From assembly GCF_000321225.1 (NCBI RefSeq), contig NW_004450661.1:1971584-2035583 (forward strand): DNA of 64,000 nucleotides, read 5' to 3'. The stretch comes from Odobenus rosmarus divergens. Taxonomy: Eukaryota; Chordata; Mammalia; Carnivora; Odobenidae. The notes below the pieces were generated by a model. It saw only the letters and a program-made list of their open reading frames with translations. It searched no databases and was not told the DNA's origin. Positions 11,690 through 23,740 of the stretch are shown piece after piece. The position numbers were made by a program, and so were the translations under genes. Every line of letters starts with the position of its first letter. Positions within the stretch are counted from its first letter, which is position 1.

Positions 11690-11870
11690 CCTGAACTTTC
11701 TTTTCTTCTTTTGCTGAGTGACTTCTATCAGTCTTTCAAGACTCAGCTCAGATGACCCGCCATCTTTCCCCAGCCTCCGAGGCTGGAGTCTGTGTCCCTC
11801 CCAGAGCACTCTGTGGTGAGCCCTTACCCTGCATTCATCAGATGGCATTATAACGGTCTGCTCACTTATC
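11690..11870 (+). repeat. LINE-2 fragment
   Basis: 'CAAGACTCAGCTCAGATGA' and 'CCCAGAGCACTCTGTGGTG' fit the L2 3' coding part. Confidence 0.65.
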
Positions 11871-12012
11871 CTCCATGCAACACGTGCCCTCCTCAATACC
11901 CATCACCAGGTTAACCCATCCCCCCACCTCCCTCCCCTCTAGAACCCTCAGTTTGTTTCTCAGAGTCCACAGTCTCTCATGGTTCGTCTCCCCTTCCGAT
12001 TCCCCCCCCTTC
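11871..12012 (-). mobile_element. LINE-1 3' tail, antisense
   Basis: Same tail as 63775-64000 ('CTAGAACCCTCAGTTTGTTT', 'TCTCTCATGGTTCGTCTCCC'). It is the inverted partner of 11231-11297. Confidence 0.85.
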
Positions 12013-12014
12013 AA

Positions 12015-13445
12015 AATTGTCTGCATTGTTTCCAGTGAGAAATCTAGTATTTTTAGTCCTCGGTATAGAACATGTTGCTTTAAAGATTTCCTTTTCATCA
12101 CTGATTTTGAACAGTTTGATTATGATGTGCTTTGGTGTAGGGCTTTTTCCCCCCACCATGTTTCTTGTGTTTGGGGTTTGCTGGGTTCTTGAATTGACAA
12201 ATTCAGTTTTTATTACAGTTTGGAATTTTTTCAGACATTATTTCTTCAAATATTGTTTCTGTTCCTCTCTCTCAAGGACTCCAGTTACAGGTATATTAGC
12301 CCCTTGAAGTTGTGCCATAGTTCACTGATGCTCTGTTCATTTTTTAAAAATTCTTTCCTTTCTCTGAGTTTCATTTTGGGTAGCTTTTACTGCTATGTCT
12401 TCAAGTCCATTAATCTTTCCTTCTGCAATGTCTAGTGTCTGCTTCTACCACTAATCCTATCCAGTGCATTTGTTTAGCCTCAGATATTATTCTTTTCATC
12501 TCTAGAAACTTGATTTGGATCAAAAAAAATCTCCCACATATCTATTTAATTTTTGGAACATATGAATACAGTTATAATAACTAATTTAATTTTTGTTAGA
12601 TGTAATTCTAACGTCTGCATTAGTTCTGGATTCATTTTGATAGGTTGATTTTTCTCCTTCATCATGCACTGTATTTTCCTCCTTTTTTGTATGACTGGTA
12701 ATTTATTGAATGTCGGTCTTTGTGAATTTGATCTTTTTGGATGTTGGATATTTTTGCATTCCTATAAATATTTTTGAGCTTTGCTCTAGGAAATGGTTAA
12801 GTCACTTGGAAACAGGAAAAAGACCTTAGAGGTCTTGCTTTTGAGATTTGTTACCTGTTTAGTCTAAAGTCTAGAGCAGTGTTTAACCTAAAGGTGATTA
12901 TTCCTCCCTAAGAAAAACCCTCCTGAGAACACAACCCAAGGCCTATGAATCCAGACTGCCTGCTGGGAATAGGCACTCTTCTCCGCCCCACATGAGCACC
13001 AAGCACTGTTTTCTTCATCCTTTTGGGTGGTTCTTTCCCTAGACTTGGGTAGTATCTTCATTCACACACAGTGATTAGTGGTCTACTGAAAACTCAAGGG
13101 GAGACTCTCTATGTATCCTGAGTTCTCTCTCTGCACAGTCTCTCCTGTTTGCTACTCTGTTCTGTAAAATCTGACTGCCTTAGTCTGTCCCAGACTCTCA
13201 CCTCTGTCTCCTCAGGCCTGGGTTCCTCCTCCCTGGACTCACAGTTTGGAAATTCTTCTAAGACAATAATTTGGGGGCAATCACAGGGCTAAGCTCCTTT
13301 ATTTCCTGTGTCTCAGAGATCACTGTCCTTCATTGCTTGGTGCCCAGGGTCTTGGAAAGCATTATTTTGTATATTTTGTCTGGTTTATTTTGTTTTGAGG
13401 CAGGAGGCTAAACCCAGTCTCTGTTACTCCATCTTGGCCCAATCA
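12015..13445 (-). mobile_element. Old LINE-1 5' half, antisense
   Basis: A near-complete reversed L1M-type 5' region ending with 'TGTTACTCCATCTTGGCCC' at about 13422-13440, the reverse of the L1 5' terminus. Internal landmarks: 'TTTGATTATGATGTGCTTTG', 'CAATCACAGGGCTAAGCTCC'. It is homologous to 720-2270. Frames are broken. Confidence 0.82.
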
Positions 13446-13479
13446 ATCACGTGGTATTTTAATACTGGGTATATGTGTC

Positions 13480-13600
13480 TACCCTTCCCATTGGACTCAG
13501 ATCTCCTTAAAGGTAGGTTCTGTGCTTTATTCACCTTCAAACCTTTATACACGCCCGGCACACAGTGAAGATGCAATAATAATTGACTAAGGCTAATTCA
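13480..13600 (+). repeat. LINE-2 3' end
   Basis: 'CTCCTTAAAGGTAGGTTCTG' and 'GCCCGGCACACAGTGAAGAT' are L2-terminal wording. Confidence 0.65.
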
Positions 13601-15060
13601 GTATCACGAATGTACACTGCCTTTTGCCACTGCTTTGACCTCAGTGGGAGCACTGGCAAGAAGGAGCCACTGTATAATTACAGCATCTTGGGGTTGAAAG
13701 AGAACATGCAGGCCCTCCATTTTATCCCTTTAAAAAACATGAAGTTTGGCAAAACATCCCTAACAAGGCATCAGAAAGAGGTATGGTGTTTAGTTGGGGA
13801 GAGAAGACAAGAGATGAGGTACCATGTCTCATCTGCAGGAGGGATGCTTTGCAATAGAAAGCCTCTTTGGCTCATAATAATCTCCCCCCACACACCCATC
13901 ACCAGCATGAGTCTGGAGACAAAGACATCAGGACCACTAAGCACAGGGAAGGGATAAAAGTTGAGAGCAGAAAGCAGGGTAGAGATGGTAGTCGAGAAGA
14001 GAGAGGCCCCAGACAGAAGACAAAGGCTCCTTGGAGGACACTATTGAAAAGGAAGAAGGGCAAGGGCTCCTCATTCCCCCTGTTTCGTCTTCTTCTTGGT
14101 TCTCAACATTGTACTAACTTAGCAGTAGACCATCTCTCTGCCTTCATTTTTCCAACACAGCCAAGCCACATGCAGGCGCGTGCAGGCATGCACACTCACC
14201 CTAAACCACATCATGTGGCTGAGATGAACACAGAGAGATCACCAAACAAGCAATCTTACAGTAATACTGCAGACAGCCACCAGAGATTCTGAGTGATGTA
14301 GAACGTCAACAATCGTTATTGGTATTGCTTATCGTGAGGAGGGTGTGTGAGAAGAAACATAATGTGAGCTCCTACAAGGAACTTGGATACTAACGATCTC
14401 CGTGAATCCTCTTCATCCCTGGACCTTACTTAAGACAGGCCCATGTTCCCTCACTGTAAATAAAGGAACTAAAATCCAAAATGATTAAAAGACAAAGTCT
14501 AGAACTGGTTTTCCCAATCCTTAATTCTAAGATCTTAGCCTCAACCACCGTAGATCATAGGTAACCAAAGAAGTTGGTGTCATCGACGTATGGGATCTTT
14601 TTAAAATGTTACCTGACAAAACCCTGCCATCAAAACCATATGCCCTAGAGAAAAGCTGGTCAGTACCCAGGCTGAGGGCAGTTACCTTCAAACCCTTCTA
14701 AGCAGTACAAAGTTGCAACAGACATGAGCTCAAAGACTACCCCAAAAAAGACTGGAGGTTTCCCCTTGTTTTTCTTGTCCCCACCATGGATAGACTGGCT
14801 GAGGAGCTGCGTCCAGTCAGAGAGCAAACAGAATAAGGAAAGAATAGGGTCCTGGACCCTACACCTCAGCTAAATAAATCTCTAAAGAACTGAGTTTGGA
14901 TTACGTATAAACGAAGGATATATGGCTAAAAAGGAAGGCCTTTTCCAGAAAGCTACATGGAACCTGCCTAGCAACCTGAAGCAGGGACATTCTGGATCCC
15001 TGGTGTCCCGCATCCAGGGTAAAGTTCAGTTTTCTCTGGGAGAAAGATCTGCCAATCTGA
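13601..15060. other. Unique intronic sequence, nothing recognised
   Basis: No repeat family, exon or RNA gene recognised. Open frames up to about 140 codons (13867-14292) have low-complexity, non-family content and no splice context. Confidence 0.6.
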
Positions 15061-15190
15061 TACACAAAGAAAAATAAGAAAAAAGGACAGAAGGGGATGA
15101 AGCGAACAGGGGAGGGAGGAGGAAAGAACAGGAACAAAAGAGGAAAAGAAAGGAACACAAGGGAAAGGAAAAAGTCAGGCTTTCCTTTCC
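15061..15190. repeat. Polypurine tract
   Basis: About 120 bp of the plus strand are nearly all A and G (AAAGAAAAATAAGAAAAAAG, GGGGAGGGAGGAGGAAAG). The complement is a pyrimidine tract. Open frames read across it are compositional artefacts. Confidence 0.8.
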
Positions 15191-16760
15191 TGTTTCTATT
15201 CCCCCACACTGGGGAGGGTTGTGGATAACTGCACAATTATAAAATCCTATCTTTTTCTGAGTTCTTCCAGCAAACACAGAGCAGTAGAATAGGATCCCCT
15301 CACAGCATGTCCCCACAGCATTTCTAAACAAGTTTATTTGGTTTTGGCAAACAAACCCTTGCCTGTGACCAGTCCACACCTTTAAACTGGATGGCGTTCT
15401 TCGGAAAGTTTTCCATGGTCCCAGGGCTTTGCCCCATTACAATGGGATCAAAAATGAGCTCTCCCTAAGCCTGCAGTAGGGGCAAACAGCTAGATGGCTC
15501 AAGGGCAACCTGAGCACAAAGGACAGAGAGGGGTTGGCCATCAAGTGAGGGAGGTGCCATTTGAGGAAGGTCAGCCAGGTATGCTTCCTTCAGCAGAAAA
15601 CAGAAGTGGAATATCTCACCCTTGGGAGCAGCACATGGAGCTGAACAGACTGAACGCAAGACTGGGGAAGCAAGAAAGACTGTGAGGTGTGGCTTAAAAA
15701 TCTTGAAAACCAAGACAAATAATTAGCCCTTCTGAGTGGGTTGGTTATAATCTCATCCGGAGGCAGGAAATTAGGCAGGATCCACTTTAAAGACTGGCCC
15801 CATCAGGAACACTCTGTGGGACCCTGCGCGGTGGGCAAGGAAGTCAACAGTTCTCTCCCAGACATGTGGTGATGACCCCCCAGTCTCCATCCCAGGACTC
15901 CACAGACTCCTACGGAGAAGGAAATCAGGCAAGAGCCCTACTATGATTCCCTAATGAGACAAGATAATTTACTGGGGTATTAATTTGGATTTTGCATGGC
16001 TCTTCCTATGGTTTTTTTCTTCCCTGCTCCAAGGAGGTGTGGGGCCCTTTGTGCACCTGTCTTTGCATGTCTGGGGGAGAGGGCAGTGTGCTTGGAAGGG
16101 CAGAAGCAAAACCTGCCTTCACCTTCTTTTCCTGGGCTTTTGTTTCCTGTCATTCTGAGTACTCGGGGGAGGGGGGGTCAAGTTACAGAGGGAGCCAAGA
16201 GGAGAAGCAAGGAGAGAGAGCTCATGCTCCAAGACCAGAAGGGGACACAAGTGTGCAGGCTCTAAGAAGAGGGGGTTCCCTTACAGGGCTGGGGAGATGA
16301 CGAAAGCCCCTGGAAGGGCTGTGGAAGTCGCTGGATGGTAAGTGGCCAGGACCACCTTTCAGCTGCTTCTTCCAGGAACATCTAGCTTAGACTAATGCCT
16401 TTCTACATAACTCTATGCCACTATATTTATTTCTATCTGTGAATTGCATCATACTGAAAATCACCCAAAATACGCCCACCATTGGCAAAGCCTTTGGCAA
16501 TCTTTGTTAAACAGATGTGTTCGTAGCAGCCATCTCTTGCTCATGGATCTGCTCTGCCTGCTGACTGCCACTTGTCGATAACATCAGTTTCTAAGAGTGA
16601 CACTATCTCCTCGTACAAATAGAACATGTCCTCCCACCAAGCCATTCTTCTGGCAAGGGTACCCTCTACTTCTCTACACAAAACAACAAGTATTTATAGA
16701 ACTCAGCCCCATGAAAGGTACAGAAACATTTATAGGCATGGTTTTGCCTCTTGTGCTTAA
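15191..16760. other. Unique intronic sequence, nothing recognised
   Basis: Moderately GC-rich, with no recognised repeats or exons. Short frames at 15992-16300 on two phases look incidental. Confidence 0.55.
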
Positions 16761-16767
16761 CAATCTT

Positions 16768-16962
16768 TTTTTTTTTTAAGATTTTATTTATTTATTTGAG
16801 AGAGAAGGAGAGAGCATGCAAGCGGGGTAGGGGCAGAGGGAGAAAATCTCAAGCAGACTCCCTGCCAAGTTCGGAGCCCAACGTGGGCTCGATCTCATGA
16901 CCCTGAGATCATGACCTGAGCCGAAACCAAGAGTCGGCCACTTAACCAACTGAGCTACCCAT
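16768..16962 (-). mobile_element. CAN-SINE, minus strand
   Basis: T-rich tail then TTATTTATTTGAGAGAG. The head is truncated (GAGCTACCCATGCC lacks the GGCGCC end). Target-site duplication GCTTAACAATCTT / GCCTAACAATCTT. Confidence 0.93.
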
Positions 16963-17079
16963 GCCTAACAATCTTGAGAAACTTGTTAAGAAACAACACA
17001 ACCTGCAAGTGAGTTGTAAATGTAGACAGTAGTGGCTTTAGGCCCCGTGGGGGTGTAGGGGATGGGGGGTTGGGTGATG

Positions 17080-17300
17080 CCCTGGGAGTGAGCTGGCAGA
17101 ACTCACTGAGTACCCACTGTGAGCCAGGCCCTGTGCCAGGTGTGGGGCATCATGGTCTCGTTTAGAACTACATGACTCCTTGAGGACAGTCTTGGCAACC
17201 AGCTTTTTTTTTTACAGATGGGGCAATCAGTGCCTCGTGATAAATGAACCTAGAATTTTAGCCAGGTCTGACTCCAACATCACATGGTCACACCCAGGAG
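17080..17300 (-). repeat. MIR SINE, antisense
   Basis: 'TGAGCCAGGCCCTGTGCCAG' and 'TTTACAGATGGGGCAATCAG' in the reverse MIR order. Confidence 0.65.
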
Positions 17301-17859
17301 AGGCTCCTGGGGTTGACTATTCAGGAGTGGGTAATTAGAGCCTAGACTCGAGTGGAGACTAGAGAAGATAAACATGAAAGAAGGCTCTTGAGAGAGCTAT
17401 CCACCTGCATGGATGCTGGAGAGGGAGGAAAGAGTGAATTGAAGATGCTCAGGCTTTGAAATTCTCACAGCACCTTATGGGGCTCAGCTCGCAAAGGTTT
17501 TCAGTCTCATTGACTTCCTCGCTCAGATTAACCCCAAATATTTGACTGTGATCGTAATTTTTGGAACCCAATACCCAGAACAGCAGCTCCCAAAATGTGA
17601 CCAGGAACCCCTGAGAATCCCCAAGACCCTTCCAGAGGGTCCTTAAGTTCGGAATTATTCTCATAATAATACTAAGCCATTACTTTCCTTTTCCACCCTC
17701 AATCTCTCACAAGTGTCCAGTGAGTAAAGCTTCCAGAGGTTACGTGGTCTGTGATCGTGCAGTGGACTGAACGCAGAGGCACATATGATAGTCCAGCTGT
17801 CATCTACTAAGGCAGGATTGAAGAGATTTGCAAAGATGTAAAACAATAGCATTGTTTTT

Positions 17860-18087
17860 TTACATTATTTAATATCTGTTTTAGATTATTATTTTTTATT
17901 TTAGATTATTTATTTGAGAGAGAGGGTGTGCCAACGGGGGAGGGGCATAAGGAGAAAAAGAATCTCAAGCCCACTCCCTGCTGAGCACAGAGCCTGACCC
18001 GGGGCTCGATCTCACAACCCTGAGATCATGACCTGAGCCGAAATCAAGAGTCGGGTGCTTAACTGACTCAGCCACCCAGGCGCCCCA
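17860..18087 (-). mobile_element. CAN-SINE, minus strand
   Basis: TTATTTATTTGAGAGAGAGG through GACTCAGCCACCCAGGCGCC. The long T-rich tail region (17855-17910) contains a duplicated TTTTAGATTATT unit. A possible duplication ACAATAGC / ACAATACC flanks it. Confidence 0.92.
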
Positions 18088-18369
18088 CAATACCACTCTT
18101 GATACTGAATTTTTTCTGTTTTGTTTTGGAAAATATAGCTGTAGTCAACATGCAATGGGTTCATTACTCCTATCTTTAAGTAACTTAGTAAATATTTTAA
18201 AACTTTTTCAGTTTTAATTCCTAAAACAATAAGTGTTAGTAGATATACGTCATACAAACAAAAGCTCTTTGGGATTTTTGGTAATTTTTAAGATTATAAG
18301 GAAGTCTTGAGACCCAAAATTTGACAACCATGGGTCTAAAAGAATAATGGTAAAGACAGACTCTGAAAA

Positions 18370-18600
18370 TGTATTTGTGTTTAACCAACACTAATGGGTG
18401 GGCCAGACACTGCACTAAGCAGTTTATATTTGTGATCTCATTGGTTCCTCACAACAACATGTTAGGGTAAGAAACTTGTCCCCATTTTGCAGATCAGGAA
18501 AGTGAGGCACAGAGAGGTTGAGCCGCTTGCCCAAGGTCCTGAAGCTATTCGATGAGCAGAACAAAATTCAAGCCCATGTCTGCCCAGGCTACGAATGGCT
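18370..18600 (-). repeat. MIR SINE, antisense
   Basis: Well preserved: 'CCCCATTTTGCAGATCAGGA', 'GAGGCACAGAGAGGTTGAG', 'TGCCCAAGGTCCTGAAGCTA'. Confidence 0.9.
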
Positions 18601-18779
18601 ATCCTGCTCTTATAAAACCAATACTGCAAAGACATTACATGTTAAACATAGTTTAAAAAAAAAAACAAAAAACCCATAGACCTAATAGTAGAAATAGAGT
18701 AGACCCACTGTGAAGGAGAACACTTTAGGATAAAGGGATAGTAACTAATGCATATATAATGAATAACTGATGGGCAAAT

Positions 18780-18960
18780 GAGTATAATTCTTTAACTCTA
18801 AACATGTATTGTCTGCCAGGTGCCTGAAGAAGACAGCAGTAAACAAGACAGACTCTCCCTTCCCCTTAAGGAGCTCAGAGAGCAGGGGGCTGGCTGTAAA
18901 CAAATAATTACACAAATATAAAGCAATGCCAAAACACAGTGACGTCTGGATGTGAACTGA
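18780..18960 (-). repeat. LINE-2 3' end, antisense
   Basis: 'GTCTGCCAGGTGCCTGAAGA' and 'AAACAAATAATTACACAAAT' follow the reversed L2 terminus. Confidence 0.6.
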
Positions 18961-19700
18961 GCTTGCGCAGAGCCGTCCCCACTCATGACATACGGAGAAG
19001 TTGGGAGGGCAAGAGCGGGGAGGGCAAGCACACATCGGCACACGCCACCCCTGGTACTCTTACCAGAGGCTGGCTGGGGCTGTTTACACAGAGAGTCTGA
19101 GCACAAGCGCATTCAAAGTTCCTCTGTTTCCTCCTTTATTTTTCAGCTACAGACATCTCTGGACTATTGAATCTAGATAAGCCAAGATTACTGTTTCATT
19201 TGAAAGGACAAATATGTTTTGTGAGGCCTGGTGGGCTAGGGAAGTCTGTGGGAGGTGTGAAGCGCTTGGGTATGTTTGGTCTGTTTACAGAATTTCTGGA
19301 ACAGGACTCTGGGCAGAAGCAGGAATAATAACTAGGCCGGTGGGTGGTATTGAGGTGGGTTTGATGCAATTAGCCACACTCCTAGCTCTGGCGTGCAAAC
19401 ACTGGGCCAAGGTCACGGTGGAGTGAGGAGAGGTGTGAATGGCTCACACAAACTGCCTTTCTGTGGGACTAATAGAAGGCCATGGTCATCTTCACAGGCA
19501 ATGATTAAAGAACAACGGGGTTCCCTCACTGATGTGCTTAACCACAGATGGCTCCTTGTTTGCTACTCCCATCCTCCTCCTGAACCTGGCCAGATAGAGA
19601 GAGCCCCAGCTTCAGTACCCTGCAATACATGGCTCACACTACCTATGTAAAAATAAAACACACACACCACCTCCAAGACCTTTGGTTGGGAAGCTGTGTC
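18961..19700. other. Unique intronic sequence, nothing recognised
   Basis: No repeat or exon recognised. A (CA)n-like ACACACAC run lies at about 19657-19667. Confidence 0.55.
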
Positions 19701-20200
19701 TAGCAGTATCTGCTCGGTTACCATCCTGATCTAACTAGGATGCTATATGCCAGTGGCTCCCAGATTTCTATCTCTGGGCCAAACCTCCCTCCTTAGCCCA
19801 GGTCCCAAAGTCAACTCTCTACTACATCTCTTGGATAGATCAAACTCAATGTATTTGAACCCAAACTCATGATCCACCCTTAAATAACACCCCACCTCAC
19901 TTCAAGACCTGGGCCACCTCCATGAACCCAGTCCCAGGTAAGGCACTAGTCTCTCAACTAGCCTAACTAGTCCAACTAAATCAACTAGTCTTACAACCTC
20001 CACCCTCAACCCTTTCACAGCCAACCCATCACCTGCCCCTATTGGTTCCACCTCCAAAGTCTCTCCAGATTCTTTCCACTTCTCTCCACCATCAGAGCCC
20101 ACCTCAGCTCTCACCTGGACAACTACAGTGCCCTCCTTACAAGACTCTGCATTCACTCCACCCTCAGCCTCCAATCCAGTCCCTGCATGGCAGTAGGTAG
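19700..20200 (+). repeat. LINE-2 fragment
   Basis: 'CAGTGGCTCCCAGATTTCTA', 'GGATAGATCAAACTCAATG' and later 'CACCTGGACAACTACAGTG' track L2 ORF2 order. A local run of ACTAG motifs (19945-19992) interrupts it. Confidence 0.65.
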
Positions 20201-21089
20201 TTGGGTTGGAAGAGGGAAAAGCAAGAAGTAGGGGTCAAATCAAGAGGCTTTTCTGATATTCCTATGAGGTGTGAAGAGGGCCAGGATCAGGGTGCAGTAA
20301 TGCAACCCTAAAGGAGTAGATGGACATCAAGTTCTAGGGGATGCAACTCTCTAGGCTCTCCAGGGAGGAGATGATGCAGAAAAGGAGGGAAAAGGCCCAG
20401 GGACAGACATCTGGTAGCTGGGAGTACAGTGGTGCTATTAAGAGTTAAGAAGTCAGGAGGAAGAGCTGCTTTGGGGGTTTGGGGCAAACCCTGTTGATCC
20501 GGAGATAGTAGAGAACAGTTTCATACAATGTCTTACACCTCATTTATGCGTCTTATGTGAAAGGTTCTAATAGTCACTTGGATGATGAGCTGCCTGGGGC
20601 TAGGACCACATCTCCTATGGCCTGGAACCCCCGACCTCTGATGGCTAGTACTTATTTTCCTGCCTTTTTTTGTACAGCTTCATACATGGTAATGTTCCAG
20701 CTCAGGTCTCCTGGACCCACTTGTCTTATTCTGGCATTCCTTGGCTGTGAGCTATCCATATCTGCTAGCTGCTTAGCTTAAATGTCTTCTAAGCCCATAA
20801 ATGAGGTCTTCCCAAGCAGGCAGGAAGGACTCCTGACTCTTCCTCTTCTGGCTTGCCTAAGGTCCATGGTGCATCTACATTGGCCAGATGTACAGACAAG
20901 AAATGTCCATCCCCATATCCAAATGACACAGAGCCTTCTTTCAGACTCACATCAAATACTGCATGGCCCACAAATCAATCTCTGCTTGCCCAGTAACAGT
21001 AGTAACAGACCTGTGAGGAGCTCGCTACCGTGAACACGGTATTCTCATAGGCCCGCTCTTGCAGCCATAGAAGATGTGTCTTCCTGAAA
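20201..21089. other. Mostly unique intron
   Basis: 20230-20530 has the flavour of a very old LINE-derived segment but cannot be assigned. 20557-21089 is unrecognised. Confidence 0.4.
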
Positions 21090-21300
21090 GCCATTTCTCA
21101 TTTTTTAAACTCTAGCCCTTTCTCCAGAGATCTTTTTGTGGCATTTATCACGCCCACTGTGATTGAGAGTTGTTTGCTAGACCACCAGATTAAAAACTCC
21201 TCGAAGGCAGGCTCTGAGAATGATCCATCTCCAGGATCCCCAGCACCTAGAACACAGGACTCCAGGCGTGTATGATTGACGAAAAATGAAAAAAGCACAG
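21090..21300 (+). repeat. LINE-2 3' end
   Basis: 'TTTGTGGCATTTATCACGCC', 'CTCCTCGAAGGCAGGCTCTG' and 'CCCCAGCACCTAGAACACAG' are L2-terminal. Confidence 0.8.
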
Positions 21301-22636
21301 TCCCCCTAGACCGCTGTCCATGTAAACTTTAAAACCCGAGTAATGCTTAGAGCTTGGAACCAGTGCTGCCAGGTAAAGGTTAAATGACACCATAATACAA
21401 GTAAAAATCATTAAGAGGCGCACACCACGAGGCTGGGCGGCTGCTCAGAGCAGACACGCCAAGTCCTCCAGGAGCCAGGGTCCCCTCCACCTACTCCAAT
21501 CCAAGGAGAGAGGGCACTCATTTGACCTATGCACTGGGGTGGAACCAACCCCCAAAACAGACACCAACAAGGACCTGCCAAGAAGAAACAAAGAGGAAGG
21601 GAAATAGCGGAATGTTTGGGGCGTCAGGAGCCAAGGAGCCACACCAGGCCCTTGGGAGCTGCTGCTTCCACCACCTGTGAGTCCCCAGTCAGGCCAAAGA
21701 ATGGCACTGCTCCTATCTGGCTCATGGCAGCTGGGTCCCAGCAGCCCACGAGACGCAGCCAAAGCCAGAATAAATACGTCTAAACCAGCCCTTCCCTCCG
21801 TGGGCTCCCTGGTCTTGGAGCGCTGGAGGGCATTCACCGTGGCTACTGAGTTTCAGAAGCAGAAGCGGGCCAACACACTGAGCCCGCCCCACCATCCCCT
21901 TCTCACACGAGAAAAGGCAATTCTGAAGCAGACCTAACCACTTCTACTTCTAGTGACTCCAAGGAAGCCTCCCAGTTTGGGGCATCAGGGTTAGGAGTGG
22001 GCTAGAGTGGGGAAGGACACATGAAGAGCTTCAGAAAGAAATGCATGCACATCAGCCCCTGCATTATATAAAGGGGATTGGGAGGGGACGGGCCTCTCCC
22101 CAGAAGTGGTTTCTTTCCCAACTAACAAAGGGGAAGGGGTCCTGCTGGCAGGCTGGTGTCAGAGCCAAGGATTTGAAGGCTGCTGGGAGAGGCTTCCCAG
22201 GTGGGAGGCTTCAAGCCCCCGTGGTGGTTTTGGAGCTTGGAGCCAGCGACAGCACGCTCGTCAACTCTGACAACGCAGCGGAGCCCAAAACCTGTTTGCG
22301 GGGAGGGCAGGAGTCTCCTTCCAAAGCCCGTGAAGCTGCTGGGAAACATTTCTGCGGCCCAGAATCCAAGTCCTGGACTCAGTCTAAGAAGAGGAGAATG
22401 AGGGATAGCAATGGGGAAGGAAAGGAAGGAGCCAGAAGGGAAGGAAGGCGGTGCTCGGGGATGGGAGCGGGTAAGAGTGTGGTCCTTCCCACAAGGTCAG
22501 AGGAGAGCAGCCCTGCGTGGGAGGAGGAGGGGCAAGGAGAAGAAGTGGGTAGAGGACACCCACGCGGGTTCAGCCTGGATCACGTGAAGCAAAGTCCTAT
22601 GGCCCCAAATGAGAAAAAAAATGGGTAGTGATTTTA
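21301..22636. other. GC-richer unique intron
   Basis: No repeats recognised. It contains the longest open frame outside the KCNH1 exon (22041-22628 plus, 195 codons), rich in G, K, E, R and S and without a recognisable domain; I do not call it a gene. See the TATA-like site at 22075. Confidence 0.5.
22075..22084 (+). promoter_or_regulatory. TATA-box-like motif (weak candidate)
   Basis: TATATAAAGG is a textbook TATA match in otherwise GC-rich unique sequence. A donor-like G|GTAAGAG occurs at 22471. No initiator or supported transcript is visible, so a chance match is likely. Confidence 0.2.
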
Positions 22637-22833
22637 TTTTATTTTTTTAAATATTTTATTTATTTATTTGACAGAGAGAGAAGGAGAGCACAAGCAGGGG
22701 GAGCAGCAGAGGGAGAGGAGATGCATTCTCCCCGCTAAGCACGGAGCCTGATGCGGGGTTTGATCCCAGGACCCTGGGATCATGACCTGAGCCGAAGGCA
22801 GACGCTTAACGACTGAGCCACCCAGGCGCCCCA
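22637..22833 (-). mobile_element. CAN-SINE, minus strand
   Basis: Well preserved, ending GAGCCACCCAGGCGCCCCA. Exact 14-bp target-site duplication GGGTAGTGATTTTA at 22623-22636 and 22834-22847 suggests a fairly young insertion. Confidence 0.97.
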
Positions 22834-22847
22834 GGGTAGTGATTTTA

Positions 22848-23740
22848 GAAGGAGGAACATCAAAACACTTAAACCTCCCAACCTCAGGCCTACAGAGGAC
22901 AGTGGGGAGCCTTCCGTCTTCCACATACCACCCTGTCTCAGCCAGCGCTGAGGGCTGGACTCCCTAAGGATGTTGGGCACCTTCCAAGATGCACACATGG
23001 GTGGCCCAGAGGGGCCGGGTGGGGTCAGGGGCGGGGGTCTGTCTAGCAAGACGGTGATGAACAGACCCTGAGGAAACATCAACCGGCAGCACATGAACCA
23101 GTGAGAGGAAGGGAGGGGTGGAAGAGGGCACTCGCCCCCACCCACCACCCCCTCAGCCAGGCGCGGCTGGTCCCCAGGTCGGCAGAGCAGACATCAGCAC
23201 GGGGCACTCGGCTGGAGAGTGAGCTGACCAATTGTTTCTTTAGTAAAATCGTCTCATAAAGACAAAGCAATTCTTCAGTTGTGCTCCAGAGGAGCTCAAG
23301 CAAAGGGCACTGCAGGAGAAAGAGAAGAAACAAAGATGCTATTCTGCTGCTGACCACAGCATCTCGGCCACTGGGTGCCCCCAGGCCCTCGCGCACAGCA
23401 GTTGCGGGAGGGAGGCTTAGAGGGAAGTCTTGGCTCCACGAGACGTGCTCATTCATCATCGCTGCCGGCCAGCCCGTCTGTTCCCCACTGGCGCTGCCCA
23501 GCCGCCCACAGACCCTCCATATGGCTCAAAGTGGCGCTTCTGGGCAGTGTTGAAATGCCACATCTATCTACCTGCCCGGCTGGGAAGGAAGCCCATGGTG
23601 AAGTAGCTGTGTTGTGGCACACTCTGTCCCCAAGCCCAGGCAGGGACATTGCCAAGAGCTGCCCGTCGACTTTCTTAATATTTCTGGAACGCCTTCATCT
23701 CTCCCCATCCTCACTACCACGGCCTTAGCTCAGATCATCA
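22848..23740. other. GC-rich unique intron
   Basis: No exon or repeat recognised. CpGs are present but not dense enough by eye to call a CpG island. It contains one copy of the 27-bp repeat shared with 26889-26915. Confidence 0.5.

Noticed and set aside
11875..12435. Overlapping plus-strand frames
   Set aside because: They read the antisense strand of LINE-1 remnants.
13867..14292. 141-codon plus-strand frame
   Set aside because: No domain, no splice context, low-complexity composition; expected by chance in 64 kb.
23000..23560. CpG island promoter
   Set aside because: GC-rich, but CpG density by eye is modest and there is no first-exon-like structure.
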